NCBI GenBank assembly: GCA_905250885.1
Contig: CAJNOQ010000550.1
Location: forward strand, 1-47,205
Origin: Didymodactylos carnosus
Lineage: Eukaryota > Rotifera > Eurotatoria > Philodinida > Philodinidae
DNA length: 47,205 nt
Direction of reading: 5' to 3'
The notes beneath the pieces were generated by a model. The model did not search any database and was not told the origin of the DNA. It worked only from the letters and a program-made list of their open reading frames with translations. Position 1 is the stretch's first letter, and each line of letters begins with the position of its first letter. The position numbers and the translations under genes were made by a program. This document shows positions 1 through 11,900 of this stretch, piece after piece.

Positions 1-3000
1 AGTTTTTGAAAATACAAGTCGATGACTTTCACCAAAGATCTAAACAAATTTTTCGAACATGTATAACGAACAAGTCTTTTTTTATCATAACATGTAAAAA
101 TAATTGTGCAAAATTCAACTGTTAGTAGTAGTACATGAGTAATGAATTAGCGACTTCTATCATCAACATAGAAAGATTGTAGATATCAAATAATCACAAT
201 TTTACAAATTTTTATTTGTAAAACATTAACAGATTTACGCATATTCTATCGTTTTCTGTGTATGACAAAAAAAAGTGTTGATAAACGCTTTAAAACTATT
301 GAATAAAAACTTAAATCTTATAATACTTACTATTTTTGAAGGAGACAAATAGAAGAGAAGATGATCGATATTTCTTTTAACTTTAAACTGGGAATTGAAA
401 ACGATGTCAGAATAGGAAAGAATTTGTCATTTGAAAAGTAGAATGAAAAGTAGTGTTTATAATATAACTTTTTGGCAAAATTCTAGTGAGATAGTAAAAC
501 AAAAATAAAAAGCAATTACTATAAATTTCAAAGTAGAATGTAGTCCATTGTTTTCTGAATAATTTTCTCTTCAAACCTAAAGTTCTCTCTCTCTCTCTCT
601 CTCTTTTACTCTCTGTCAATATTATTGATTATTGAGAGTAAGTAAAATGTTGAAATACTAGAAGCATGATGTTAAAATAAAAACTTTAAACATTCAGTTC
701 GTTACAGTATACTTACATATTTCGTTCTTTTGAAACAATATAAAAAGTGAGAGTTTGTATCTTGTTTTAAATTTATCTTCTACTTATGACCATTGTTTTA
801 TTCAAGTTAAATTATTAACAACAAAAGGAAAATTCAAACTTTCACATCTTGTCATTGTTTCTCTTTCTCTTGCTTATAATTTTATTTTCACCTGCTTTTA
901 TTTTATTTAAAAAAAAAACAACTCCCACATAATATAGCCAGTTTGAAAAGAGAGATGTCTTCAAATGAATATTTTGAAAAAAAAAAGAAAGCAACATTTA
1001 TACGCGGTTTTTTAGGAGGAAAAAAAGAAGAAGTATATTAAGTTCTTTATAAGATAACGTGAATTCGGTAAGATCTCATCTTATCCATTGTTATTTAAAT
1101 AACAATATAGTTTACGCGTAAATTTGTATACGATAACATCATTTCGATGCATGTCAGTTTTTTTTCTTCTTCTTAAACTGAGTCAGAAGAGAAGAAAACA
1201 AGGAAAATGTGACAGAAGAATACTCTCACACATTTGACAGACCTATTTTGTACGTGCCAAGTTAACTTTGTATAAATTTTTTCTACGCGACAAAAAAATA
1301 TGATCTACGTTGAATTTTCAGATTGATCTTATATAAATTTCGAAAAAATAAATCATCATCATGTTCTACTTTTTAGTTTTCAAAGTCAATGTTTATTATT
1401 TAACAAAAATCGAAAATTATAGCGTTGTTATTGTTCGTCTTCTTTATGCATAAACATTCCTCATATTACCGTATTACAGAACCGAGACAGTTTCTTAATT
1501 TCAACGATAAAAATACTCAACACGATTATGTCTTAAATGTGTATTTAATTGGTAATAGAAAAAGTGGAAGAAAAATATTTTGACGATTGAAAAATGGTGT
1601 CGTTAAATGATTAAAAATTATCAATTGACAAATTTTATAATATAACCAAGACAATAGAACAAAAATAATTCATATTATGTATACTATTAATAGTACATTT
1701 TATCAATCTAAAATATATGAACAATTCAATGTTTATTTTATTTATTTTCGAAGTAAGTTTGCTAAAATATCATTAAATCTTCACTACATGACAGATGTTA
1801 TGTTAAATACAAAGTTTAGTACAAATAGTTTATTTTATTTCAAGTGCTATAGAAATATAGTTATGATTATGTCTCTTTCGCTTAGTAAGTAAATAATTGA
1901 GTTTATTTTTATCGATGTTTTTAGTTTAGTGTAAATGATATTTGCTACAAACATAATTAGGCATAGAATTGAACTGTATTCAAACACAGAATATAACAAG
2001 AATATTAGAGTAGACTTAAATTTCAGATATCATACTTTCATTGAGATTTCTTTCGGTTAAAATGGAATTCTAAAGTCTAAAGATATGGCAATATACATAA
2101 AAGTTAAGATCATTAGATTCGATTTAATTATATAAAATTAATGGAATCTTCATGTTCTAGAAAATGTATGAATGTATTCAAGACTAGTTGAAAAACGTCT
2201 GAAAAAAACAGTTATTAGACCCTCTCTATAGTACAATGTCTTCTAAGTGTCAATGTACAATTTAAAGAAACGATCGAGAATGAACAGTTACAAAGATGTT
2301 GTTCTGATTACTATGATAATTGATGATAACCATTTGCAAGATCGATGTAACTTGTTCTACTTTTATTCTATTATAGTAAAATATTTTCATCTTCTCTCTT
2401 TCATTATAGAATTTCTTACATCTATGAGAGAAAGATCGACATCAATATCAATGGCTGTATTATGACTGGGGGTGCTTAAAAAGTATTTTTAAAAGGAGAT
2501 GAATGCACTAATTCAACAGTATATATTTACTTTTCATATTCAAATACACAAAACAAAACATATATTTTTTTTCTTTTCTTTTCTCACTCAGTACTTGTTG
2601 ACGAATGACAGACTTTTTTGAATTTCTTTACCTTCACTATTTTTTTACTATATACATACATATACACATACATTGTTCGAATATACGCTGAATGAATGAT
2701 TATTATTTCTTGTAATAGAGATGGTATCTAGTTAAGACGGTTTATTTGTTCATAAGATGAAAATACACTTTTGTCCTGTGTATACTCTAGTGAGTTCGAT
2801 AAAACACAGTAGGCTGCTGATGTATTGTTTGCATGATCATGTTGATTAGGAGTTAGCATCGTATTGCGTTGCTATTATTTACATTATTTCATCAAATTTT
2901 TTTATAGACTAGTTCTTTTAATTTTTCAATTCATGCAATGTTTGAAAAGGTGCATAGTTCATGTGGTTGAAAAAACTTTGTGTTGTGTGTGTGCGCGCGA

Positions 3001-3881
3001 AGAAGAGAGAGAGACAGATTCTTTACCTAATGTAACTAAGAAGAAAACCGCATGTATCGTGCCAAAAAATAAGTTTATCCTTGAGCAAATAAAAGTTGAT
3101 CAGTAATAGCAAGGTGAAAGAAAAATGAAAATTCATCAATAGAGTTTTTCGCTGTTTTATTACAATGAAATAAAATAATATAATTTAACTACTTGATGTA
3201 TTATAATCTTTTATTGATTGATATAAACCTTTCTTACATAAAGACACACTTTAAAAAATTAATGCATTCTTTCAGATAAGACCGTGTACAATACGCTGCA
3301 AACAATAATAAATGTCAATAACGCAAACAGTTGTAGTTAATAATAATGTCGTGTGATATTGAGCTCTACTGTTAGAGTTCAGCAGATGCTGTTTATATTA
3401 TATCCGACATAAGTGTATGAATTGCGTTATTTTAACTTATTTTCAATAATACTGAGAGTTTGTGATCGTTACAAGGCGTTATTGAATATTCTATGTAATT
3501 AATGCTATAATTTTCTATTTAATATTTGTTTTGAACTTTTTTGTTCATACCCTCTTTGTAGAAATTGTTCAAGACAAAGGACGGCGACGATTATTTGGCA
3601 AAATCAGCACATGTCGGAATTTCATTGATTAATGAAAGGCTTGATATAGACTGAACAGGAGAACGTTTCCATGCACTTACTAAACCTTAGAATTGATCTC
3701 AGAAAAAATTTGGTCGAATTAAATCTAATCAAACTTCTCCTCGTGATATATGTTATCGATCATATTTTTGGATATTCTCTCTCAGTATTCTCTCTCAACT
3801 TATCACAATTCGAAAGCTCTTTTCTTGACTATATTTTTATGTATCACACACGAGAAAATAGTCGTTCTGGATACCATGAAT
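1..3881. other. AT-rich non-coding region
   Basis: No open frame longer than about 80 codons here has protein-like composition, splice-linked continuation or a recognisable motif. The sequence is AT-rich with many homopolymer runs and one CT dinucleotide tract. An ORF at 2864-3106 has a hydrophobic start and a charged end but nothing I recognise, and I do not call it. A 5' untranslated exon of the gene starting at 8904 could lie here, but I cannot locate one. Confidence 0.6.
583..604. repeat. (TC)n microsatellite
   Basis: An uninterrupted TC dinucleotide run of about 22 bases, seen directly. No function is implied. Confidence 0.9.
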
Positions 3882-4073
3882 TTCGCCGTCGTACACTTTC
3901 GCAGTAGACTTTCGGCAATTGCCGAAAGTTGCATTTTCATCGGACTTTCGCCGTATCCGAAGTCGAAATTTCGACAATTTGCCGAAGTTCAGTTTTTGTT
4001 GAGAGTAATTTTTAGTCCAAGGTATGACTTTCGGCATTGCCGAAAGTCCACTGCGAACGTGTACGACGGCGAA
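3882..4073. repeat. Foldback/MITE-like element with about 37-bp inverted ends
   Basis: The left end (TTCGCCGTCGTACAC...) and the right end (...GTGTACGACGGCGAA) are inverted copies over about 37 bp with only a few mismatches, both running inward to ACTTTCGGCA. Inside lie two further small palindromes of the type CTTTCGGCA(A)TTGCCGAAAG. At about 190 bp with no coding capacity, this is a typical non-autonomous foldback. I could not identify a convincing target-site duplication: AATT occurs near both edges but may be part of the ends. ORFs spanning it are products of the palindrome. Confidence 0.75.
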
Positions 4074-4585
4074 TTGCACGTTGTCCGTCGTTCTGAGATC
4101 AAGTATGTCTTTAGATACGTCTTTCTATAATAAAAGATGTCCTACGTGCTACAAGTCTCCGATGTTCTATGACCAACTTTTCTCATACGATCACTATGGT
4201 AAATATACCATTCGATAGACAATTTTTCAAGTTACAATTTGGTATATAACTTCTGTCCAGAGTACCCTCTTCAAAACGGAAGACACGCGAGATCTTGATT
4301 TTCAGTGGTTTGGGTATAATATCGACTTTCCTTATAGTCCTAGAACTGGTCCTACTAATAATAAACTGGTCCTATTAATAATCTCGGAAACGGGTGAACT
4401 ATAGGTAATAAGATTTCCCGCTTATTTTCACCTAGTATGTAAATTCTAATTTTCTAAATAATTTAATAATAATTTTTAAGGTCTGATAAGTGCATGGAAA
4501 CGTTCTCTTATTCATTCTATATCTGGCCTTTCATGTGTCGATGAAATTTCGACATGGGCTGATTTTACCAAATAATCGCCCCCCT
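4074..4585. other. Non-coding spacer
   Basis: Nothing supportable was found. The segment 4259-4277 contains, on the minus strand, a TTTTGAAGAGGG stretch related to motifs near 21551 and 31849, possibly remnants of one repeat family. Confidence 0.4.
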
Positions 4586-5886
4586 CTAGTGAATGTACTT
4601 GCGAGTGAGTACTTATTTACTTGCAAATTTTCACGGATAGTTGACAAGCACTTGACAAGTATTTTCAAAAAATATCATTTGATAAATCCCTGAAAGCACT
4701 TGCCGGATACTTGATTTATTTGTTGAACCCTCACAGCACAGTGGGCATTCAGAGGGAAATTTGAGCAAAAATCGACAAGTGAGCTTTTTTGAATTCGAAC
4801 AGTAGTAAATGTAGTCCTTGAAAAGCGCTATCGAATGGTATATAATGATCGACTAGTAATCAACTTCTTCGATGAATAAGTTAACTTACGAACATTCACA
4901 AAAAACACCGTCAAATATGAAACATCTGCAAAGATTCTTATTTCTATGTACAGACGTACAATATTACCCTATCCAAAGCACATATTCGGAATCAGCACAA
5001 CCTATTGCATCTCCTGATAATAGAAGGTACTCCTTTTGCATCTTGTACGAAACGAAAAAAGGTCTAGCAGTCTAGATTACTCGGTCCGACATGAGACAAC
5101 CTCAGTGCAGTGATAGCGCTAAAAAGCGCTAAGCCTAAACAGACCTTCTAATTACATGACAATATTCCTCAGCCTATCATGTATTTATGATGATCTTGTC
5201 TTTTCTCGTCTTTGTTTCTAAGTCGAGTTATTGATTTTACAAAAACCCATAGGATTTTCGAGGTAATTCGCGTTTTTCTTCCCCATAAGAGCACATTTTC
5301 CATAACATAAAGTCATATTCGGAATCACCGTGAAAAACTACGTCGAATGATATATAGCTTTTTAATTTTTCTGCAGAAATATTTTCGCTCAAACTGAATT
5401 ATACAGTTGAAAGCCTGTCCGCAGCAAATTTTGATTAGGAAGTTGGATATTTATTTTAGCAATAGTACGCAAGGGTATAAACACATTTTTTATAGGTTTT
5501 CGAAGATGATCTCTCCAATAGTGAGGTTTTCGAAATGTAAAAATATTTTTTATAGGTTTTCCAGAGATCCGATCTCTAGAAAACCCACAAGGAATTACTT
5601 CTGAGTTCTGAAAATCTCATTATTAGAAAGAGCATATTCGAAAACCAATAGAAAAACATGTTTATAGGCTTTCATACCAGTTCTACAGCATGTGTCCCCC
5701 TGCTCTATAGAAAAACACCCACTGTGCACAGGTACTTGGGATTACCTGGATAAGTGCTTGGCAAAGGACTTGACATGAAGACAAAGCAATTCAAGTACTT
5801 GGTTTACTTGCAAAAAAGCGCAAGAAGGTTGCACAAAACTTACGAGAGTATTTGACCAAGTATCTGCATGCAAGTACATTCACTAG
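4586..5886. repeat. Inverted-repeat element, family A (long copy carrying a nested insertion)
   Basis: Bounded by a perfect 17-bp inverted repeat: CTAGTGAATGTACTTGC at the left, its complement at 5870-5886. The left arm (to about 4690) and the right arm (about 5727-5886) match, in reverse order and orientation, the two arms of the copy at 6067-6681, so the two copies belong to one family. The body is rich in ACTTG/CAAGT motifs. The middle (4737-5726) is a separate element inserted later, and removing it leaves a repeat of about 310 bp. No coding potential. Confidence 0.75.
4737..5726. mobile_element. Non-autonomous Transib/RAG-like DNA transposon (990 bp)
   Basis: The element begins CACAGTGGGCATT and ends AACACCCACTGTG, so both ends start with CACAGTGGG read inward. 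The 5-bp sequence CACAG lies immediately outside both ends (4732-4736 and 5727-5731). The related repeat copy at 6067-6681 has a single CACAG at the matching place with no insertion, which serves as an empty site and supports the 5-bp duplication. Five-base duplications and CAC-starting ends are known for Transib and ProtoRAG transposons, and CACAGTG is the heptamer of V(D)J recombination signals. I see no clear nonamer at a 12- or 23-base spacing and no transposase ORF, so assignment to Transib is inference from end sequence and duplication length. Confidence 0.6.
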
Positions 5887-6066
5887 GACCGTCCTTTATT
5901 ATTTATTTGAATCAGTTTATAATTCAAAACGAGGTGGAACAGAAATAAAATCTTCCTTCAAGTAACAGCCACTAACCAACCATCTTCTAATTGTAGTTGG
6001 AACATGTGTAAAAAACGATAACGTTAACGGGTGTTCATATATTACCTATTTTTATTGTTGTACTAT

Positions 6067-6681
6067 AATTAATGTATTTGCATGTAGGTACTTGGTCAAA
6101 TACCCTAGCAAGTTTTGTGCAACGTTCGTGCGCTTTTTGGCAAGGAAATCAAGTACTTAAATTGCTTTGTCTTCTTATCAAGTCCTTTGCCAAGCACTTG
6201 CCCAAGTAATCCCAAGTACCTGTGGGAGGTTCAACAAGCAGAGATGGACGAATATGAGTATATTCAAGTACAAAATTCCTAGTACTCGTACTCATACTCG
6301 TACTCGGGACTTTTTTTAACGAGTATCCCAAAAAATACTCGAGTACTTCCAAAAAACTGGTGACCTTTTTTTTACTATTTGCGTATCAAAAAATCGATCT
6401 ATTCAAAAAATTTTCAGATTCACCGGCTTCTTCAGAAAGGAAAAATACTCGAGTACTACTCGAGTACTTTTCAGAAAATACTCGTACTACTACTCGTACT
6501 CGATCTTCAGTACTCGTACTCGTGCTCGTACTCAGAAATCTGTGTACTCGCCCATCTCTGTCAACAATCTCTGTCAACAACATTTATCGAATGGTACTTT
6601 TTGAAAATACTTGTCAAGTGCTTGTCAACTATCCGTGAAAATTTGCAAGTAAACAAGTACCCACTCGTAAGTACATTCACT
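6067..6681. repeat. Inverted-repeat element, family A (short copy, inverted)
   Basis: This is an inverted relative of 4586-5886: its left arm (6067-6230) matches the complement of that copy's right arm, and its right arm (about 6582-6681) matches the complement of the left arm. Its outer right end reads AAGTACATTCACT; the left end is degenerate (AATGTATTTGC). Without the nested hAT-like insertion at 6239-6560 it is about 290 bp. It lacks the 990-bp insertion found in the long copy and so gives that element's empty site. Confidence 0.7.
6239..6560. mobile_element. hAT-like MITE (322 bp) nested in a family A repeat
   Basis: Ends are CAGAGATGGACGA and, read inward from the right, CAGAGATGGGCGA. 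Flanks are TCAACAAG (6231-6238) and TCAACAAT (6561-6568), an 8-bp duplication with one mismatch. CAG-starting ends of this type with 8-bp duplications are the hallmark of hAT transposons. The interior is built from ACTCGTACTCG-like units in both orientations and has no coding capacity. ORFs across it are artefacts of the repeats. Confidence 0.8.
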
Positions 6682-7283
6682 GAAGGATTTTGTCAGAAAG
6701 TACCACAAAGAGTTTATATATTCATTGCTACCGTGTCTGAAACTTTGAATATAGAGAGAAAACAAGGAATAATCATACGTATCACAAGAGAAAAGCAACA
6801 ACCCGTCGCTGTTGATGTCAATTAAAGAGAAATGAGCACTACTATCTAATTAGTATGAATATTGAAAGTTAAATATTTGTCTGAATCATGTTTTCTGTCA
6901 GAGAACTTTTTTCAAATTTTAGGTGCTAAGGGTTTAATATTCTGACAGCGATACGCTCAATATTACCCGTTGTACTACAGAGAAGAGCTGCCATAATTCT
7001 AGGATTGAAATTATGTCAAAGCTTGTAATGTTGAAGATAACAAAGAACGAGTGTTATAGGACAAAATGGAACTATATTATATTTTAGGTTAAAGTTTTTG
7101 AAAATGTTTACATATGACAGTGATACAATTCGTCCTTTTAATTTGGAAGGTTCCTGTATTGACTCCGTAATTCATCGTGATAAATTCGCCTTGGTACTTT
7201 TTGTCTAATGTACTACCATTCTTGAAGACAATGTGGCTTCTTTGTTGGCGAAAAGTACGAATACGAATTATCAACCCTCCAGT
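6682..7283. other. Non-coding spacer
   Basis: No gene or structured repeat that I can support. An ORF at 7089-7403 on the minus strand overlaps the palindrome to the right and is not called. Confidence 0.4.
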
Positions 7284-7407
7284 AGAGTTGGAACCGATCT
7301 TTACCGGTTCTATTTCTTTTTGCAGACACGGACGTATACGCCGTTCTTTTTTTTCTCGTCCGCGTCCGCAAAAAGAAATAGAACCGGTAAAGACCAGTTC
7401 CAACTCT
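7284..7407. repeat. Imperfect palindrome / short MITE
   Basis: AGAGTTGGAAC at the left is repeated as GTTCCAACTCT at the right. The arms continue inward through TTACCGGTTCTATTTC and its complement to a T-rich centre, about 50 bp per arm. Overlapping ORFs on both strands here exist because the palindrome reads open in several frames. Similar GTTGCAACC/GGAACCG motifs occur near 10850 and 29990, suggesting a dispersed family. Confidence 0.7.
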
Positions 7408-7928
7408 GCGAGGGCCTCTACCCTGTCTCACTCTTTGATCGATTACGAAATATCTAATAAGTGCATGCAATCGTGCGTGTAATAAGTATCGAATATAACA
7501 GCAATACCGACTAATATACATAAGCATAAGATCATTTGATTCTCAGACTAATTATTTGTCTACTTGTGGTTTCTTTAAATATTTTGTTCTAAGAGTTTTG
7601 TTTTGTGCTTTTTACTGCCATCATGGCAGGAATGTGTGTCACTTCTTATCACCTCCGTGACCATTTTCTGTTTGACCGCCTATGAAACCCAAAAATTAAA
7701 ATTGTATGGTTTGAACAATTATAGGTGGATATATAACTATATACTACATAGAATGATGAATCGAATAGAGTGCAAGAGTAAATATGTCTGATTTTGGATA
7801 TTCAGTTCTCGAATTCTGTTCTATAAACTGTGTAATGTGATTTTGTGCTTTGATTCGTTTCTATTCTCTTTCTAATTTCTTTATATTTGGAATTGTAATC
7901 ATTCTGTTCTTGACGCTTGTTTGCATCT
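7408..7928. other. Non-coding spacer
   Basis: AT-rich, with no supportable gene. A 62-codon ORF at 7603-7791 has no recognisable features and I do not call it. Confidence 0.4.
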
Positions 7929-8003
7929 AAATTCACTTGTTAATAGTCAGACTCTAGGGTAACTGGACGTTACCCTAGAGTCTGACTATTAACAAATGAA
8001 TTT
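7929..8003. repeat. Near-perfect hairpin, 35-bp arms, 5-nt loop
   Basis: The left arm (7929-7963) and right arm (7969-8003) are complementary along 35 bp with a single mismatch, around the loop TGGAC. A further short complementary pair, CTGTTCTTGA near 7904 and TCAAGAACAG ending near 8016, extends the structure beyond a small bulge. This could be a very short foldback transposon or a transcribed hairpin precursor. The near-perfect pairing is more typical of a recent foldback than of a conserved microRNA. Confidence 0.75.
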
Positions 8004-8016
8004 CTGTTCAAGAACA

Positions 8017-8903
8017 GTTAGTCTTATTTGTTGACTTGCCTTGATATTTTATTGAAACTTTTTTTTACTGTGGGAACTGAAGTATTTAATCTGAAATGTA
8101 TTTTATGTACAACAATATTTTTGTAGCATCGTTTAACCACGAAATATTGAAACATGAAAATCTCACATGTATGGAATGTCATCAATGATAAGTGCACAAG
8201 TATGGTTATTTTCAATATTTTACATGCAAGAAGATAATAAATTTATTTTTCAAGTTTTACACATTTTTTATTAGATCTAATGTATTGAGAATGATAGTAT
8301 GTCAATTATATTCGTGGTATTTTCTTTGAATCATATGTAAAGATTTAAAAATGTAAATTCACCAAAGAGAGCGAGAGAGAGATGAATGACAACTTGTTTA
8401 TTATCGATATTGTTGTTTCAAAATGTTTAACGATTAATACATTAATTAATGTTCAGTTGACAACAAATTATTCCATTGGACAATAAAAAACAATAATCGA
8501 ATTAAAAGTATATTTATTAATAATGATTTTATTATTGTGAGTTTATTCCTTACTGACTGATCATTATCAGTTTTATACTGTTATTATGACTTATATTTTC
8601 TTGCCAATAATATAACAAAACAAATCGTTATATATTTATCTCTATTTTTACATGTTTTTACATTTCACTTTTTGGTTTGATTTATCTTGTACGATTTTCT
8701 ATGTTCAACAATATATTTTTCTCATATTGTTTGTTTGTTTTTTGAATGTCTATGATTTACAATACTTATCTATTTATTTTCTAAATATTCAAATTGATAT
8801 GTTTTAATTTAACTTACATCTTTTCATTTTATTTCAACAAAACATTGTTACAAACTGATTATCATATTCTAAGAACAAATTTGTTTTGTTTAATGTGTTT
8901 CAG
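8017..8903. other. AT-rich upstream region ending in a splice acceptor
   Basis: Non-coding. It ends with TTTAATGTGTTTCAG at 8889-8903, a good 3' splice site whose AG directly abuts the ATG at 8904. The start codon is therefore either preceded by an unseen 5' untranslated exon or receives a trans-spliced leader. Confidence 0.5.
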
Positions 8904-11900
8904 ATGGAAAAGATGCGGAATGATCCGCGTCAGTTGTTCGTTCTTGTGAATAAGGCCAATGAATCACAACTATTGGTAACTATTATTGTTCGAAAATTTT
9001 TTTTTATTGACTTTACTCAATTTTTTCATTTGTTTCCAGGAATATTTAAATCTTAACCGAGAGCATAACCAGCGATTTCGTATTGTAGAAGATGTACTTA
9101 ATTTTCATGGTGTCATTAATGATCGTATTGCTTTTATCGATTGTATTGAAAGAAAACATAATGTTACTCCTTTAATGGTAGCTGCTGGTAAAGGTATGTA
9201 TTTACTGTATCAATTTTGTTATCTAATCCAAAATATTAAGTAAGCTGGATTTTTTTTTTAATTTAAGGTTTCTATGAAAAAGTTAAAATTCTTCTTGTTC
9301 ACGGTGCAAAACCAAATAAACAATGTTTAACAGGGTTTGTAAAATGAAAAATTTTAATTGATTTATTACGAATTGTGATAGAAACGACGAGAGAAAAAAA
9401 TTTAAAAACTTTTTAACATTCTCAAACAAGTATTTTTGAATATTTTTTTAGTGATACAGCCCTAAGTATAGCTGTTCATCGTCAAAAATACAAAATCGTC
9501 GAATTATTATTAGACTACGGTGCTAGTCCAAATATACAAAATCAAGCAGGAAAAACAGCATTACATCGAGCTGTTATATCTTATAGTGATGAAGATGCCA
9601 ATCATATCAGAACACTACTACGTGTATATATAATAAAATGTGTGTCAAGTGATTTTTAATTATTTTTGGTTTAAAACTGTTTTCTAGGCCTCCAGCGATC
9701 TTTACATAGCAGATCGTAGTCAGCGCATAGCAATTGATGAAGCAGCACTCAAACATAAACCACGTAAGCTTAGAGAGAGAGAGAAGGAGAGAAAAATAAG
9801 TGTGCTTATATGCATTTTATTGATTTAGAAATAATGGATGTTTTGTTAACACATGATAAAAATTTAATAAATCAATCCTATCGAGCTTGTATTTTGGCCA
9901 CTCGTTTGGGTGACGATGATTGCATTAAAGTTTTACTCAATCATGGTTATGACGTAAATATGACAAATAGCACATACATAACTCCACTGCATATAGCGTA
10001 TGTATAAACGCAAGAAACTATTATTAACTGTAATACAATAGTTAATGGATGTATCTTATTTGTTCATGTTAGTGTAAATTCACAAAATGCTACAACAGCT
10101 CAATTATTAGTATCTCACGGTGCAAAAATTGATGTAATAAATAATCGTGGTGAAACACCACTATCTATCGCTGAACAATTACCACTTATGCAACGACAAA
10201 AATTTTTGACTATACTTCAGAGTAAGTAACTTATTGATTTATTCAACGTTACTTAGATGAATTGAAAAAGATATAGCCTAAAAAGGAGAAAATAAGAGAG
10301 ATCGACGTTCCAATTTTAGACACTCCAATAATACCAACTATTCCGATTAAAAGTGAAGAAGGTGATAAATATTATAGATATATAATAGAATAGGATAATA
10401 TTAATTTTTATTAGTTGTATACATAAAATAAGCTGAAACTGTTATACTCTTATAACAGTGAATAACAGATCCAATAATGTTTCAATTGATCATTTTTTCT
10501 TTTATTCTTTAAAATATATTCTTTTTCTATTAAAGCTACGTAACAATTTTTTATACATTGATAATTTTTGTTGTCGCTCATTTGATCTTTAATGCGAACG
10601 CTTTTATGACTTCTTTGTTCTCTTTTATTCAACATTAGTTTGAAAAATGAATAGTAGAGACTGGGGACTACTTATCGTATTCCAAAATTAAAATTTCTTT
10701 TCTACACAAATTTATGAACGTAAATTAAAAGATGAGGCAAATAACATACATGTGATATTAGTTGACCAAATTTTAAGAAAAAAAAAACAGTTAGAGGATT
10801 TCGGTTACAAGAAATAATACCGATACCATTGATTAATAGGAATGTTTGGTTCTTGTGAAGAACCGGAACCGCGGTTCTCTTATTTTCGATTCTTCATCGG
10901 GAATCGGAACCGCGCTACCTTCCCTTTTTTCAGAACCAAGACTGTCTGACTTGCCTTTCTTTCAACAACATGAAAACACACTATTGACCAAGCTACAAAA
11001 AGATATATTTCTGTCATGACATATGGTTTCTTAGACTATTTACATCATCAATTAATATTTTTATTGGTATATACAATTTCCGAGATCCAAACTATGTTAT
11101 TTGATCATAGAAATGAAATGAGATCTATCTTTTGACACAAAAAAAAATTTGTCTTGTGACCGTTATTTTTATTTTGAATTTTGTCAATCAGTATCAGAAA
11201 CATTTTCTATCCGTGATATTTTCTCATTTTGTCTCAAATTTATCAAGATCAGAAAGATAGCTGTTACTGTAGATCATGAGTGTGAGTGACAATGAAGAAG
11301 TTGAACAGTTTTCTTTAATGCATTACGCACATATTAGTCAAAATAAAAGCCTAGATATTGTTTTTTGTCTTAAATTATTATAGATAATCACATATCCTTC
11401 TTCTTGTGCTTCTTCTTCTTCATAACATTTAGATTACTCTGGCTTTCCTCAAGATATATATTAATTTCGATTGTTATATATAAATTATTCGACTAATGTC
11501 ACAATTCTATTTCATTTAGACCCAATACCTCCAGAACGAAATATTGGTGCAACTTTATCCAACTATGGTAGTAGTCAAGGTTAGTATGACTTATTTAATT
11601 TTTTTATTTGAGTATGATGTTAGTAAAAGTTGTAGTTTAAAAAAAAGAATCAAAATCAAATTTATCATCTCTTTCTCTCCATGACTATTTCAATTTGCCA
11701 CTGGATTTGCTTTCATAATGCTTATTTTTAACATTTTTGGATGTTGAAAGAAAACAACACATTTACATCTACTGACACACCTCAAAGAAGAAAAATTATT
11801 TTGATTCTAACATGTAATTTTTAGTGTTTTAACAAATGTTCAGTAAGTTTTTATTGTTGTCTGCATAATTAGATAATTAATTATAAACGTATTTTTGCAT

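Noticed and set aside
3750..4130. 126-codon plus-strand ORF
   Set aside because: It runs through the foldback at 3882-4073, whose palindromes are open on both strands.
4737..4790. Full recombination signal sequence (heptamer plus nonamer)
   Set aside because: The heptamer CACAGTG is present, but the A-rich stretch AGCAAAAAT lies about 20 bases away and the other end has no matching nonamer, so a 12/23 signal is not supported.
7089..7527. Overlapping ORFs on both strands (101-104 codons)
   Set aside because: All cross the 7284-7407 palindrome and share the same palindromic peptide (LYRFYFF-type); they are not independent genes.
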